A stretch of 64,000 nucleotides of DNA, taken from contig CM035807.1 in assembly GCA_020466095.1 (NCBI GenBank), forward strand, positions 41,737,725-41,801,724. Reading direction: 5' to 3'. The DNA is from Chlorops oryzae. Its lineage: Eukaryota; Arthropoda; Insecta; Diptera; Chloropidae. Position numbers and translations under genes: made by a program. This document shows positions 1-10,429 of this stretch, in pieces. The notes under the pieces were generated by a model. That model was not told where the DNA came from and made no database searches. It saw nothing but the letters and a program-made list of their open reading frames with translations. Position 1 is the stretch's first letter. Each line of letters starts with the position of its first letter.

Positions 1-1887
1 TCGAAAAATCGCTTTTCGAAAACCGTAAATGCGCTTTTAGGGCTAAGCATGAACATAGCATAATACTTAAGTTCCATCGGAAATGCGTTGCCATCATCTT
101 CGTACGATACATTCGTTTGAGTTAGATATTCTTCATGAACATCCCACAAACTATATTCCTCCGAATTTTTAGATGCATGAGAAACTGGAGCTGTATTGTT
201 AATATTGGCGGCTTCCTTTCGAAATTCATTTTTTATTTCGCGAATGGCGTTTGAACAGTTGATTACAGATTGAAAATGACTCTTTTTAAATCTCGGATCC
301 AACACAGTAGCGGCTCCTAGCAATAAATTGTTTTCCAGCGGAAAAAGTCTGATTTCGGTCTGATGCAGCAATGCATTTTTCAGTTTCTCTGCAATGGGAG
401 ACGCGATGCATATCCGTTTGAGTGACAGATACAAACAGTTCGTAAAAGGAATTACCAAACTGGCCGAAACATAAGTTGCTCCTGAAATGTCATTTGTGGC
501 CTTTTCAAATGGCAAAAGGAGTTCAATACATTCTTCAATCACCGCAAGCTCAAAAGAACTGACCATTGAGGGTGCCTTTTTGTCATTCGGATCTGTCAAA
601 ATCTTCGCAACATGGCCCGACAATTCCTTAAACCTTTGAAGGCAGTGAAGTGTGGAATTCTAACGGGTGGAAACTTCTTGTTTTAAATATATAAATGTAC
701 CATCAGTTTTCCCTTCTTTTGCTTGCTCTTCTCTTAACCGATCTTGAGCCACATTACTGTGCTTGAAGTAGGTGACAATGAGCTTGACATTTTCTATTAT
801 GCCCACCAATTCTGGAACTGCAGCCAATCCTTTCGATACGACCAAGTTAATATTATGGGCATAACAGGACACATGTATATTCCTGGATTTTAAAGAAAAT
901 ATTTCTTTTGCAGCAGCAACAATGTTCGCACCGTTGTCAGTAGTAACTGATGTTATGCTATCCGTCTCAATTTCCCAATGTTTCAAAATTTCTTTTAAGT
1001 CAGAGCATATGTTACTAGCAGTATGACGTGGAGTTAATTGCTTTACACCCAGAACCAGTGAATTGATCTTGCCCTTATTTTCATCTACGGATCACAAAAT
1101 AACATTTAAAACTTTGGCTAACCGCGAAAATGGATTTCAATTACCAATGTAGTGTCCAGTCAGTACAATGAAACTTCTGGTGGCATTCATAACTGTTGCT
1201 ATGTCTGTTGTAAGAGCCAGCGCCTGTTTATTTTTTAAAGCGTTGCGGGTTAAAATTTGAAGGCTTTCATATTTCGCCTCGATAAGTTGGGTGATCTGCA
1301 ACCATTTTGAATTACAGATAAAAAAAAAACAGGGAAACAAACCAAATTTTACTTACAGTTGCTCGGCTTGGAGGTTTATATTGAGGCACAGCCACTTTTA
1401 AAAATTTTATCATGCCAATTTTTTCGGTGCAACTAAGCGGAAGATTGTCCTTGCATATCATATATATTATAGACTGCGTCAATTGCACTTCTTTGCATCC
1501 TCCACCTATAAGTAATGATGAAAGTATTCACATTGCATTGAGCTTATTTGCACATTCAATTGGCTATTTACGTTTGAAATGATTTTGTCGATCAAATGAC
1601 TCTACAATGGATGGTTGACTGCTAGCAGTTAACACACTGGACACTGTGGAATCTGATTCACTTATTGTATAAGATTCCAACTGATGGGTCGATGTTTCCG
1701 AATTTCCCGCCTTTTCTTTATCCTTCATAATTTTCCAACCGACGTGCTTACGCTGGAGGTGCCCTTTTAAGTTAGAGGTTCCTCCTCCCAACTTAATGGA
1801 TGCGCCACAAAACTTGCAGGTGGCTTCCGTACTTGATTTTGGTTCGAAAAAGTTCCAAAGGCTGCTCTTTTTAACTCGCGACATCAT
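1..1887 (-). pseudogene. hAT transposase with BED zinc finger, spliced, broken by stop codons
   Basis: Exon 1 (about 1887-1572) starts at MSRVKKSSLWNFF and contains a BED finger: C-x2-C in TCKFCGAS, then H-x4-H in KGHLQRKH. Intron 1 (1571-1506, 66 nt, GTAAAT...TAG) joins in frame to exon 2 (1505-1357), which holds the family block YMICKDNLPLS. Intron 2 (1356-1296, 61 nt, GTAAGT...CAG) leads to exon 3, with the RNase-H-like hAT blocks TTDNGANIV and CYAHNINLV. Exon 3 has in-frame stops near 1136 and 1093, and a TAG at 660-662 where the family has the W of RWNS, so this copy is inactive. The frame stays open from there to base 1 and ends outside the window, so the dimerisation domain is missing here. 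Splicing is inferred from sites and from frame continuity with the family. Confidence 0.8.
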
Positions 1888-2215
1888 TACACTTTGATGA
1901 AATAACACTAGTGATGAACAAATTCCAAACCGATAGAGTTGCCGATTTTTGTATAATTACACAACGTTTGTTTCTCTTTCACATGATTTGCACGTTAAAA
2001 CATTTCGAATTCATTTCATTATCTAAATGTCTTAAAGTGTAAATCGAGTCTTTGGTTTTTCCGTATATTTTACAGTACTGAAATCGATAATTCGGTTTTC
2101 GGTTTTTTCAAAAAGCAATCGACTAAAACCGGCTCCGCCAAAAAGACTGTTAACAGCTAAAATCGAATGCATAAAAACCGGTTTTTTTTAAACCGGTTTT
2201 TTTTCGCCATCCCTA
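1..2215 (-). mobile_element. hAT DNA transposon, 5' part, cut by the window edge
   Basis: The transposase reads leftwards and runs off the window at base 1. The upstream end is the outer terminus: on the minus strand it starts with TAGGGATGGCGAAAAAAAAC (complement of 2196-2215), a terminus typical of hAT elements. A hairpin-like run of AAAACCGGTTTTTTTT lies just inside (2170-2200). The other terminus and the 8-bp duplication cannot be checked because that end is outside. The 1909-2200 stretch is untranslated leader. Confidence 0.8.
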
Positions 2216-2365
2216 ACTAAAAGTGGAAGTTTAAGGGTTTTTGCAATATAAAAATGCTTGAAGAATCATCCTTAGTGAATATTGAGAATTAAATGTTTAT
2301 CCTAACTCAAATTGATCATTTTTAGAAGATGTGTGAATTCGACAAAAACTAAAATTAAAACACTA

Positions 2366-2655
2366 GTGGTATTCAAGCAGGCCCGGAAATAGCTGGGTGC
2401 AAATTTTGCGCGCGGAAATTTTGAGCTTTTGCTTGAACGACCCCTATGCAAAGCGTGTGTAAAAATTTTGCGAAAACAGCTGGTTTCAATGTTTGCCTTG
2501 GTGAAAGAAGGAGAAGCAAATATCGCGCATATTTTGCGCATCACAGTAGCCGTGCAAAATTTGCGAGGCTGCGGAAACTATTTTTCATACAAAATAATTT
2601 GCGAGCTCGCGAAATTTCCGAGGGCGCAAATTTTGCGTACCTGCTTGAATACCAC
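2366..2655. mobile_element. MITE, TA-flanked, terminal repeat GTGGTATTCAAGCAGG
   Basis: The ends are GTGGTATTCAAGCAGG and its complement CCTGCTTGAATACCAC, with TA on each outer side (2364-2365, 2656-2657). The arms continue imperfectly for about 50 bp with GCAAATTTTGCG motifs. There is no coding capacity; the open frames here are chance products of the GCAAAATTTGC repeats. A TA duplication suggests a Tc1/mariner-type mobiliser, by inference only. Confidence 0.75.
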
Positions 2656-2744
2656 TATTATAAAACTTTTTGGGTATACTTATGCTTTATTTAACGCAAA
2701 GAAAGCAAAGGCAGAAGCAAAAATCCTTCTAAGCAAAAACAAAA

Positions 2745-3330
2745 AAAAAAAATTAAGAAAGCTAAAGTCGGTCAAGCCCGACTTTGAAATACCCAGCGTC
2801 CCGACGTTGTGAGCGCACTATGTTTTGCTTCTCTATTTATGGGCGTGGCAGTGGGAGGGCCACAAAAATTATTTCCCTACACCTTTCATTCGCCTTGGTG
2901 AACCTATGTTGCGAATTTGAAGCTTCTACGCCTTTTACTTCGGAAGTTACGAAAAATCTTCATTTGTGGGCGTGGCAGTGGGCGGGCTAAATAAAATTTT
3001 ATCTTACACCTTTCATTCGCCTTGGTGAACCTATGTTGCGAATTTGAAGCTTCTATGGCTTTTACTTCGGAAGTTAAGAAAATTCTCCATTTGTGGGCGT
3101 GGCAGTGGTCGGGCTACATAAATTTTTGTTCCTACACCTTTCATTTGCCTTTGTCAACCTATGTTGCGAATTTGAAGCTTCTACGCTTTTTACTTCGGAA
3201 GTTACGAAAAATCTCCATTTGTGGGCGTGGCAGTGCGCGGGCCTCATAAAATTTTTTCCTACACCTTTCATTCGTCTTGGTCAACCTATGTTGCGAATTT
3301 GAAGCTTCTACGCCTTTTATATTGTTAAAA
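2745..3330 (-). repeat. Dispersed 127-bp-unit repeat, truncated copy 1
   Basis: It starts with the AAAGTCGG/CCGACTTT hairpin end (2766-2786), then ACCCAGCGTCCCGACGTTGT, then four tandem units of about 127 bp, each carrying GGGCGTGGCAGTGG (starts at 2841, 2968, 3095, 3223) and CCTATGTTGCGAATTTGAAG. The copy stops inside the last unit and lacks the GCGTAAGCGGGGTATA end seen in the copies at 4388 and 37820. Orientation is given relative to those copies. The frames read through it are repeated by the tandem units and are not genes. Confidence 0.8.
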
Positions 3331-3634
3331 TTGACAAACTTAAAATTCAAAATAAACGGTTCGCCTGGGTCGATGAAAAACTAATTTGTAACAAGCATGA
3401 CGAGAAAATATTCTGGATAAGCTTTTCTGACGAGGAATATATTGTATAAACTTAGATTTTTTTAGACCTTTTTCTTAACCGACACATTCGGTCGATTCCT
3501 AGAACACAAATACCATCTAAACAAAAAAGATAAAATTTACTTCCTGGCTGAAATTTACTTACTTCCCTACTTCCTGGCTGAAGTTTGTTTTACTTGCGTT
3601 TATTCTGCTCTTCTCTGCAGTAGCAAAAAACTTA

Positions 3635-4249
3635 TTGCTTTCACACGCTCTCAAGGCTCAGTTACTCTTCATTGAACGTTACTTGACTTAACTTATAGAA
3701 ATCTGTTTTCCACAGATTCTTATCTTAAGTCAAATTAAGTTTTCAGTAACTGCACCCATAGAAAATGTACTAAACACATCAAGTCAGCTGATTAAATAAG
3801 TTAAGTCAAGTTACGTTCAATCAAGAGTAACTGAGCCCTCAATGTATGTATGCATTTAAGTATGTCAATCCCAGCCGGAAAAATTCTCATAAAGGACAAA
3901 TTAATTAATTTTTTCACCAAGAATATCAAGGGGAAAATTTGAGTACTTCTCAATTGCAATGGCATTGCCATCGAGAGGTAATGCTATTCATCGCAACTCC
4001 AATGGCACTGTCATCGATAGAGGTATCGGTACGACGGAGTAGATCTATTTCACTTTCGATGACCAACTCGTGACATATGCTCTTATGACTGCCAATGCCG
4101 CTTGTGTGTTAATTTCATTAGAGAGTTGGTGTATAATCAGGAGAAGTCGCGGCTCTATGTCACGCTGAAATCATTGATTGTTTCACCGGGACATTTCCGG
4201 CTGGGACATACTTAAATGCATACATACATTGAGAGCGTATGAAAGCAAA
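3635..4249. mobile_element. Foldback-type element interrupted by a second MITE
   Basis: Inverted arms carry TTGCTTTCAYACGCTCTCAA and ATGTATGTATGCATTTAAGT (left arm from 3635; right arm ends near 4249), followed inwards by CAGCCGG. The left arm is split by the insertion at 3655-3837; the right arm shows the uninterrupted version. The interior (3880-4190) has no recognisable gene. I could not define a target duplication. Confidence 0.65.
3655..3837. mobile_element. 183-bp MITE inserted in the left arm of the 3635-4249 element
   Basis: The ends GGCTCAGTTACTCTT and its complement form imperfect inverted repeats of about 45 bp, including TTACTTGACTTAACTTAT. The flanking sequence CTCAA is present on both sides (3650-3654 and 3838-3842). 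The opposite arm of the host element has the unoccupied site CGCTCTCAATGTATG with a single CTCAA, which confirms the insertion and the 5-bp duplication. Confidence 0.75.
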
Positions 4250-4387
4250 TAGCCAGTGATGCCAACTTAGCGCTTTTTAGATATAGCGCATTTAGCGCTT
4301 AGCTATTTTTGTTGCGTTCATACCAAATGTGCATACTTATATTGTTGTTGTTATCTTCAACCATTATTGTTTGCGTGCACACTTTTT

Positions 4388-5190
4388 ATACCCAGCGTAA
4401 GCGGGGTATATTAGTTTTGTGCAAATCTTGTAACAGGGAGAATTAAGCTCCGGAGATATAGAAAAATATATATAGAAATGATCAGGATCAAAAACTGAAT
4501 CGATTTAGACATGTCCGTCTGTCCGTCTGTCCGTCTGACCCTCTGTCCGTCTGTCCGTCCGTCCAAGGTGGGATCTCCTCCGAAACGGCTGGACCAATCA
4601 AGTCGAAATTTGGCACACATGTATATCGGGGTCCGAGTATGATCCTAAGTAAAAATTGGAGACATCCGCCCACTGCCACGCCCACAAATTAATTTATTAA
4701 GTTTTCAGTAAAATGCTTGTAACTTGCGAACCACTCAACACATTTCATTGATATTTGGTGTGCTGGTAAGCTACGAAAAGAGACATTTCCTGCCAAAAAA
4801 TGGACGCCGCCCTCCTCGAGCCACGCCCAAAAATAAGCCCAAAAATTAGGGCTTATCGTAACTTCCGAAGTAAAAGGCGTAGAAGCTTCGAATTCGCAAC
4901 ATAGGTTCACCAAGGCGAATGAAAGGTGTAGGGAAAAAATTTATGTGGCCCGCCCACTGCCACGCCCATAAATGAAGATTTTTCGTAACTTCCGAAGTAA
5001 AAGGCGTAGAAGCTTCGAATTCGCAACATAGGTTCATCAAGGGGAATGAAAGGTGTAGGAAAATATTTTATGTTGCCCACCCACTGCCACGCCCACAAAA
5101 AGAGAAGCAAAACATAATGCGCTCATAATGTTGGGACGCTGGGTGTTTCAAAGTCGGGCTTGACCGACTTTAGCTTTCTTACTTGTTGTT
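4388..5190 (+). repeat. Dispersed 127-bp-unit repeat, full-length-looking copy 2
   Basis: One end is TATACCCAGCGTAAGCGG, a near-palindrome with GGGGTATA; then come a TCCGTCTG tract (4507-4565) and a conserved stretch ending CACTGCCACGCCCAC. Inverted relative to copy 1 are the 127-bp units, then GGGACGCTGGGT and the hairpin AAAGTCGG-gcttga-CCGACTTT (5150-5171), closing with AGCTTTCTTACTTGTT. Both ends carry ACCCAGCG in opposite orientation. No coding capacity is evident; it behaves like a non-autonomous dispersed element of unknown class. Confidence 0.75.
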
Positions 5191-5693
5191 TCTTATTAAA
5201 AGCAATTTTTTAAAACTGTTAATATTATAGATTTAGTGATTTCTAATAAATAAATGTTCAAGAAACGTTTTCACAATTTTATTTTAAATCACTAAGTTTT
5301 AGCGTATTTTGCTTCTGAGGAGTTGGCAGCACTGCTGTTTGTGATATTCTATTCTCTTTGTCTTTTACTCTTAACGTACCAAGCACGAAAGCAACCTCTG
5401 CTATGAAACAACAACAAAAACAACGCTGAAATTTGCACATGAAAATTAAGAGCACGGAAAGAGCAAAAATGTGTTTATTGAAAAACTCTTTCGCCGATAA
5501 AAGTAGATATAGAAGTCAGATATAGCCCATTTATACTCCCCGCAATAGATTTTGATAATATCTACCATCTGTTAAAATTTCAGCTCAAAAGAAAGTATAT
5601 AACTAAAGTTATAAGCATTAAACTTTTTGTGCTCGCCTATTAATATATAAGATTTGAAGTATTAAGCGCAAAAATTAAAATCTTACTGTATTA
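5191..5693. other. Unassigned AT-rich spacer
   Basis: No supported gene, RNA or repeat boundary was seen. It holds simple AT-rich sequence between the dispersed repeat and the next MITE. Confidence 0.4.
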
Positions 5694-5861
5694 GGGGTAT
5701 TCACAAAGGCGTCGGAAAGTAGGAAAGTCGGAAAATCGGAAAATTTTAAATGCTTAAAAAGTTGTGCAAGACACAAAAAAAATTTAAAAATTTTTGAAGA
5801 AGTCGCAATTTTCCAATTTTCCGACTTTCCAACGTTTTTAACACGCCTTTGTGAATACCCC
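5694..5861. mobile_element. 168-bp MITE, terminal repeat GGGGTATTCACAAAGGCGT
   Basis: The left end GGGGTATTCACAAAGGCG and its complement at the right end are perfect over at least 18 bp. The arms then share GGAAAGTCGGAAAAT motifs. Flanking TA dinucleotides lie at 5692-5693 and 5862-5863 (ATT is an alternative reading of the duplication). The first ten bases resemble the MITE at 2366-2655 (GTGGTATTCA against GGGGTATTCA), so the two may share a mobiliser. Confidence 0.75.
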
Positions 5862-5863
5862 TA

Positions 5864-6690
5864 TTGTTTTAAAACACAATAGGGTTCAATTCTTACCTCT
5901 CCATACCCAGTGACCTGAAAATGCTTTTTGGTAATGGGTGCAGGTTCAGGATGTGAGTGTAAATTGCGTCTAGTTACGAGATGTTCCAGGAAGATAAGGT
6001 CACCATTCCTTACCATTTGGGGACGATTTTTGTTGCGATCCTTAGAAACACTTTTAATAAGCCATTTGTTGTTATCGTCCTTATGAGTATAGCTGGTAAT
6101 CTAAAAGATAAGGCGTTTAAAATTCTGTACAAAGTGGTTTATTTATAAGTATATACATATATGTATGTAATTATATATTCTCCCGGTTAAGACACGAAAG
6201 CCTCACTTAATATTGAAATCGGAATCACTATCTACTTTGCAATTGCAAGAGAGTACCTTTGTTTCATAATCACCAAAATTCCAAGAGGGTGCGTTGGCGC
6301 AAAGAGTTTTGTGGCACACGCTAGTACTGGAGGTACTCTTAATAATGGACCTATCAAAGAAACTTTTGGAAAAGATGTTAATGGCTACAAATGTGTCATA
6401 CGTGCCAAATTTCTTTCAATTCCCTTTTGAATTTTTGGTGTAGAAGAAAATTTTCGAAAAACGCCTTTCTGCCACACTCACTTTTAACATTTTTGAAATC
6501 ACGTTAATTTCCTTTAAACATGTTCAAATATCACATTCCATCAAAACATCTTTGAAAATTCCAGGTTTAGGATCAGTAAAACTGATTTTCATAACCGACC
6601 CTAGTACTGGAGTTACCCCTCAAAATCCATTCTCGAACTTGTTCTTACTCATGTCCCCATGAACGCATACCAAATTTTATAAAGAAAGCT
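5864..6690. other. Unassigned spacer
   Basis: No gene recognised. The stretch around 6190-6600 has the look of decayed interspersed repeat, but no end could be defined. Confidence 0.35.
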
Positions 6691-6699
6691 TAACTTCTT

Positions 6700-6875
6700 C
6701 GATAAGAAAACTGTATACACACAGACGGACAAACGGAGGGACATGGCTAAATCGAATCTGCTTGTGACGCTGATCATTTCTATATATATATTTTGCATGG
6801 TCTATCTCGACTGGTTCTGGGTGTTACACACAACCACACAAACGCAATATACCCTCGACCCAGAGTGTGAAATAT
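6700..6875 (+). repeat. Fragment of a second dispersed repeat family
   Basis: It contains ACACAGACGGACAAACGG, GACATGGCTAAATCGAATC, GACGCTGATCATTTC, a TATATATATA run and ATATACCCTCGACCC. This layout (primer-like CAGACGGACATGG, TA run, terminal ATACCCTC) is common in interspersed repeats of flies and parallels the TCCGTCTG and TATACCC parts of the 4388 repeat. Boundaries are approximate. Confidence 0.5.
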
Positions 6876-8078
6876 GACCAATTTTGAATGTGTATAGCAC
6901 ACTTATAAGGCATTTACATATTGGTATTTCCAGAAAAAATTGAACTTTTTGTCACGACCGAGCATAACTAATTGCCTTTCTGATCTGCATAAAATTTTGA
7001 TAAGTATAAAACTCCGGAAGAGCTACGCGATAAAAGTTAGAAACAAATTTACCAATTTTCTCATTCTTCAATTCGGGACTCAAAATTGCCAAAGTTACTG
7101 TCACGTCCGTGTGGAAATACCCATATGGTCAGCGCCACGAAAAGTGAAACCAAACATGAAAAAAAAATCTTTAATATTTCTTGGTGTTCTTAAGTTACTG
7201 TAAAAAAAATTTAAAACAAAAAACCGTGCAAAGTTGGTTATTACGTCCCATTCGCATGTGCTTCTCTTGTTTCTGAATTATCACTCGAAAGTCGATGCCT
7301 CAGGAAATGTTAAATATTCTTGGTTTTTGAATATCTCTCTATGTGAGTTCGATTTGTTTTTGTTAAATATGAATAATTCAGTCGACCTGTGTCGTTAGTT
7401 TTTAGAAAAAAACTCTGGATATGCTTGTTTGATTATTTTAAAAGGATGCTTCCATTTTCATATAACGTTATAAGACCAAATATGGGAAAAGTTTTTTTTA
7501 ACACAATGGAACAAATTTCCAAATGTAACAATCATTTCCCTTTTGAGTATTTTTGGTATTATTTTTGGTCGGATATATGAATCGTTAAAGTATTATTTAT
7601 TTATTATTACATATTCTTATTTACAAATAGCTAATTTTCGAAAGTTCTTCGTAATTTCTCTCTTTTTGGCGATCAGGCAGTTCAAAAATCTAACAAATAA
7701 GTTGGAGAACGAAAAGGAACCCAACTGTTTCATATGGGTAACACTTAAATCAGAGACTCAAATTTTTTCACTTTTGAAAACTAATTGGAAAAACCATTGC
7801 AGATGCTATGAAATCATATTTTTTCATGTGTGCTACCATTTCATATCATTTTCGCAGTCAGGTAGCGCTAAGACCACCTAATGTCGGTTACGGTATAAAC
7901 GGTGACTTCACTATTCGCGGTATTCTTATTCGTGAATAAGGTTTAACGTATAAACGTAGTATATAACTGTTAAATCACTTTTGAATATACAAAAAGTTAA
8001 GTCTTTTTTATCTTCAAAAGCCTCTTAAGATACACCACTGGTACACGGAATTAGTTTCTCAAAATCAGTAAAAACCAG
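6876..8078. other. Unassigned AT-rich region
   Basis: Open frames here are short and AT-rich, with no motif. The sequence TAACGTTATAAGACC occurs near 7463; close variants return near 9203, 11418, 11610 and 11773, hinting at one old repetitive region. Confidence 0.35.
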
Positions 8079-8358
8079 ACCTGTTAAATCCCGATTAAGA
8101 TTAATAATCATGAATTATTGTTCTTTTTTTAATCCATAATCATTATTAATTTAACTTCTTGAATTTTTTGATTATTAATGATTGCGATTACCAAATAATC
8201 GTGAAATAATCCTGATTATTTCATGATTATTTGGTAATCGCAATCATTGATTAATATAGGTCATACAAAAATAATCAATAAATAATCACTATTTCACTCA
8301 TAAGAAAAAAATAATCTGATTAATTAATCATTAATTAAATAATCATTATTTAACAGGT
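8079..8358. mobile_element. 280-bp AT-rich MITE with a long internal palindrome
   Basis: The ends are ACCTGTTAAAT and ATTTAACAGGT. The body is dominated by AATAATCATT/GATTAATGATT motifs. At 8179-8246 two arms of about 33 bp (TGATTGCGATTACCAAATAA and its complement) are separated by only two bases and differ at one position, so the DNA can fold into a near-perfect hairpin. No target duplication was resolved. Confidence 0.65.
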
Positions 8359-10262
8359 GTGGTAAAAACAAATAAAAACTAGGCTTGATTTGGCAGCAAG
8401 AAAATTTTTACTGATTTGAAGAATATATTTTATTAAACATCCAAAAGTAAATATTTTATTGAATCAAGAAAATATTTTATTAAATATCAATGTATGCGAA
8501 TGCGTAAAAGCAGTGCCGGCTCGTCTAAGCTGCAGTACAAGGGCCACATCTTCCTATGTTAACGATAATAGAAAGCATAGTGAATTATTTTCATAGTGCT
8601 ATTCAACCATTTTAAATATAAGAATTTTACTCTCGAGATGAGTGAATTTCGCAGAAAGTTATTAGTATGAAAATCACTGAATTCACTTTTTATATCCTAT
8701 GCCTCTTTCCTTTTGCATCTTTGAAAATTTTGCAAGGTTTGAAAATTTTTTACCTCAAATTTAATTTCCTTATTCTTAAATCATTTTCCAATCGAGAATC
8801 AATCAGCACCTTGTTTACAAACCTGTGACGTTATCGTAAGTTCAGCCAATCAAAAACGTTTTAGGTTAAGTCTTAAAATATGAAATAAATCTTCAATTTT
8901 AAGGTAAATAGTGTTTTTATTTTATTTTATAAATGAATTCGATTCAGAAATTCAGATTTAACACGTTAGTCAACACAAAACGATTTGTTTAGCATACTGT
9001 CAAGTAGTCCATTTTTAAGTAAATGCAATAACTTTTAGACTTTTGTCCAGAAAATAGTGTTCGCCAGCCCATAGCACAACGTTTGCAAAATAATTTGATT
9101 GGGCTATTTATTTATATTAAACAAACAAATCTTTCGTACTGGAAACTAAGATACAAAGGGTTTCTTTTTTCTGAACTTCACAAATCATATAGAAACTCGC
9201 ACGGTAACGTTATAAGATTTTTTGAAGTGAAAACTTCTATAGGCGCGTTGAGCAGGGAGCAAATCTTTAAGTTCAAAATGCATTTGTATATGTTGTAACC
9301 GTCACGGTCGTCGTGTACGTATATCTCGGCTATATTAGTGTGCGTAGCTTTCAGTGAGAAGCATTCCTAAAAAGTTTTATGTGATTCGTCGACGTAACAC
9401 CCCAGTCGGCAATTTGATATTCCATGAATATCTTCTTTTGGGAATTCATTGATGACAGAGGAAAAATATTACGTCTTAAAAATTCGTGAGTGGTTAAAAA
9501 CAAATTCTACGATAGCTATCATTCATTTTTATGACATCGCAATTATAATTTTGAACGACAAATTCCGCATAGAAACTATTGCAAAAATAGTAATAGCTAA
9601 ACATTGCATATTCCGACTGGGATTTGATTCAACTCGCTCTTGGTTTCTCACTTTGACTTCGGTTCTCTCAGTTCATTCGATCTTCTTTCTCACTACAGCG
9701 CAAAGAGAGTATGCAAACGGTTGCCATTTAAAAAGATATAAAAGTGCCACAGCGATTCAAAAAGAGCCAATGGGAATTAAAAGGGTCCAACACTTATATT
9801 ACATGTATATATGTATGTATATTGTAAAACAAAAATTTTGTGATGTGGATTAGGTCCGCTAAATCTAAATTATTTTGAGTGTTTGCACCGAAAATTTTTT
9901 GCTTTGAATTGGCCACTGAGTAATTTTTGTCGTGGCGTAATAAAGCCAAAAAAGAGCCAAATACAATGAAAACGAGCCACACCGCCGACTGTAAAATATA
10001 GTGTCAGTTTTGCGTTAAAACGCCAACTGTGGCAGCCATGAGTCATATCTGCTGAATAATGCGTGTATGTATGTTCCCAGCAGAATATAGTGTCGGCGGT
10101 GAACAAGTCCAAGCGTCTTTCATTGCGGAAGCCTCGGTGATATGCTCAGCATGAGAGTGTCTGCGAGGTGGAGCGACATAGTCATGCCAATAAGTTTAGA
10201 TATAATTTTTAAATGCTCAGGATATCTCAATGCGCTATGCACTTTTCCTATGAACGTTTTTA
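8359..10262. other. Unassigned AT-rich region
   Basis: No recognisable gene. Short open frames (for example at 9083-9298 and 9449-9853) have no domain signature and no flanking gene structure. Confidence 0.35.
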
Positions 10263-10428
10263 GGGAACGTGTCCAAACTACGTGACCCTTTTAGGGGGGG
10301 GAGGGGGGTCCTGAAAGTACTACACTTGGACAAATTGGTCACTTAAATTATTCTACGGATTGTCACCGAGGGGGGGGAGGGGGTAAAAAGTAGTAAAAAA
10401 ATGGTTCACGTAGTTTGGACACGTTCCC
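10263..10428. mobile_element. 166-bp MITE with TTA duplication
   Basis: The ends GGGAACGTGTCCAAACTACG and its complement form inverted repeats of at least 23 bp. TTA flanks both sides (ends at 10262; starts at 10429). A 3-bp TWA-type duplication fits PIF/Harbinger-mobilised elements. Inside are two runs of G on the same strand (10295-10310 and 10370-10382). Confidence 0.75.
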
Positions 10429-10429
10429 T

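Noticed and set aside
2784..3350. Several similar small reading frames in 2784-3350 and in the copies at 4689-5110, 20593-21235 and 38001-38580
   Set aside because: They are translations of the 127-bp dispersed repeat in different frames and orientations.
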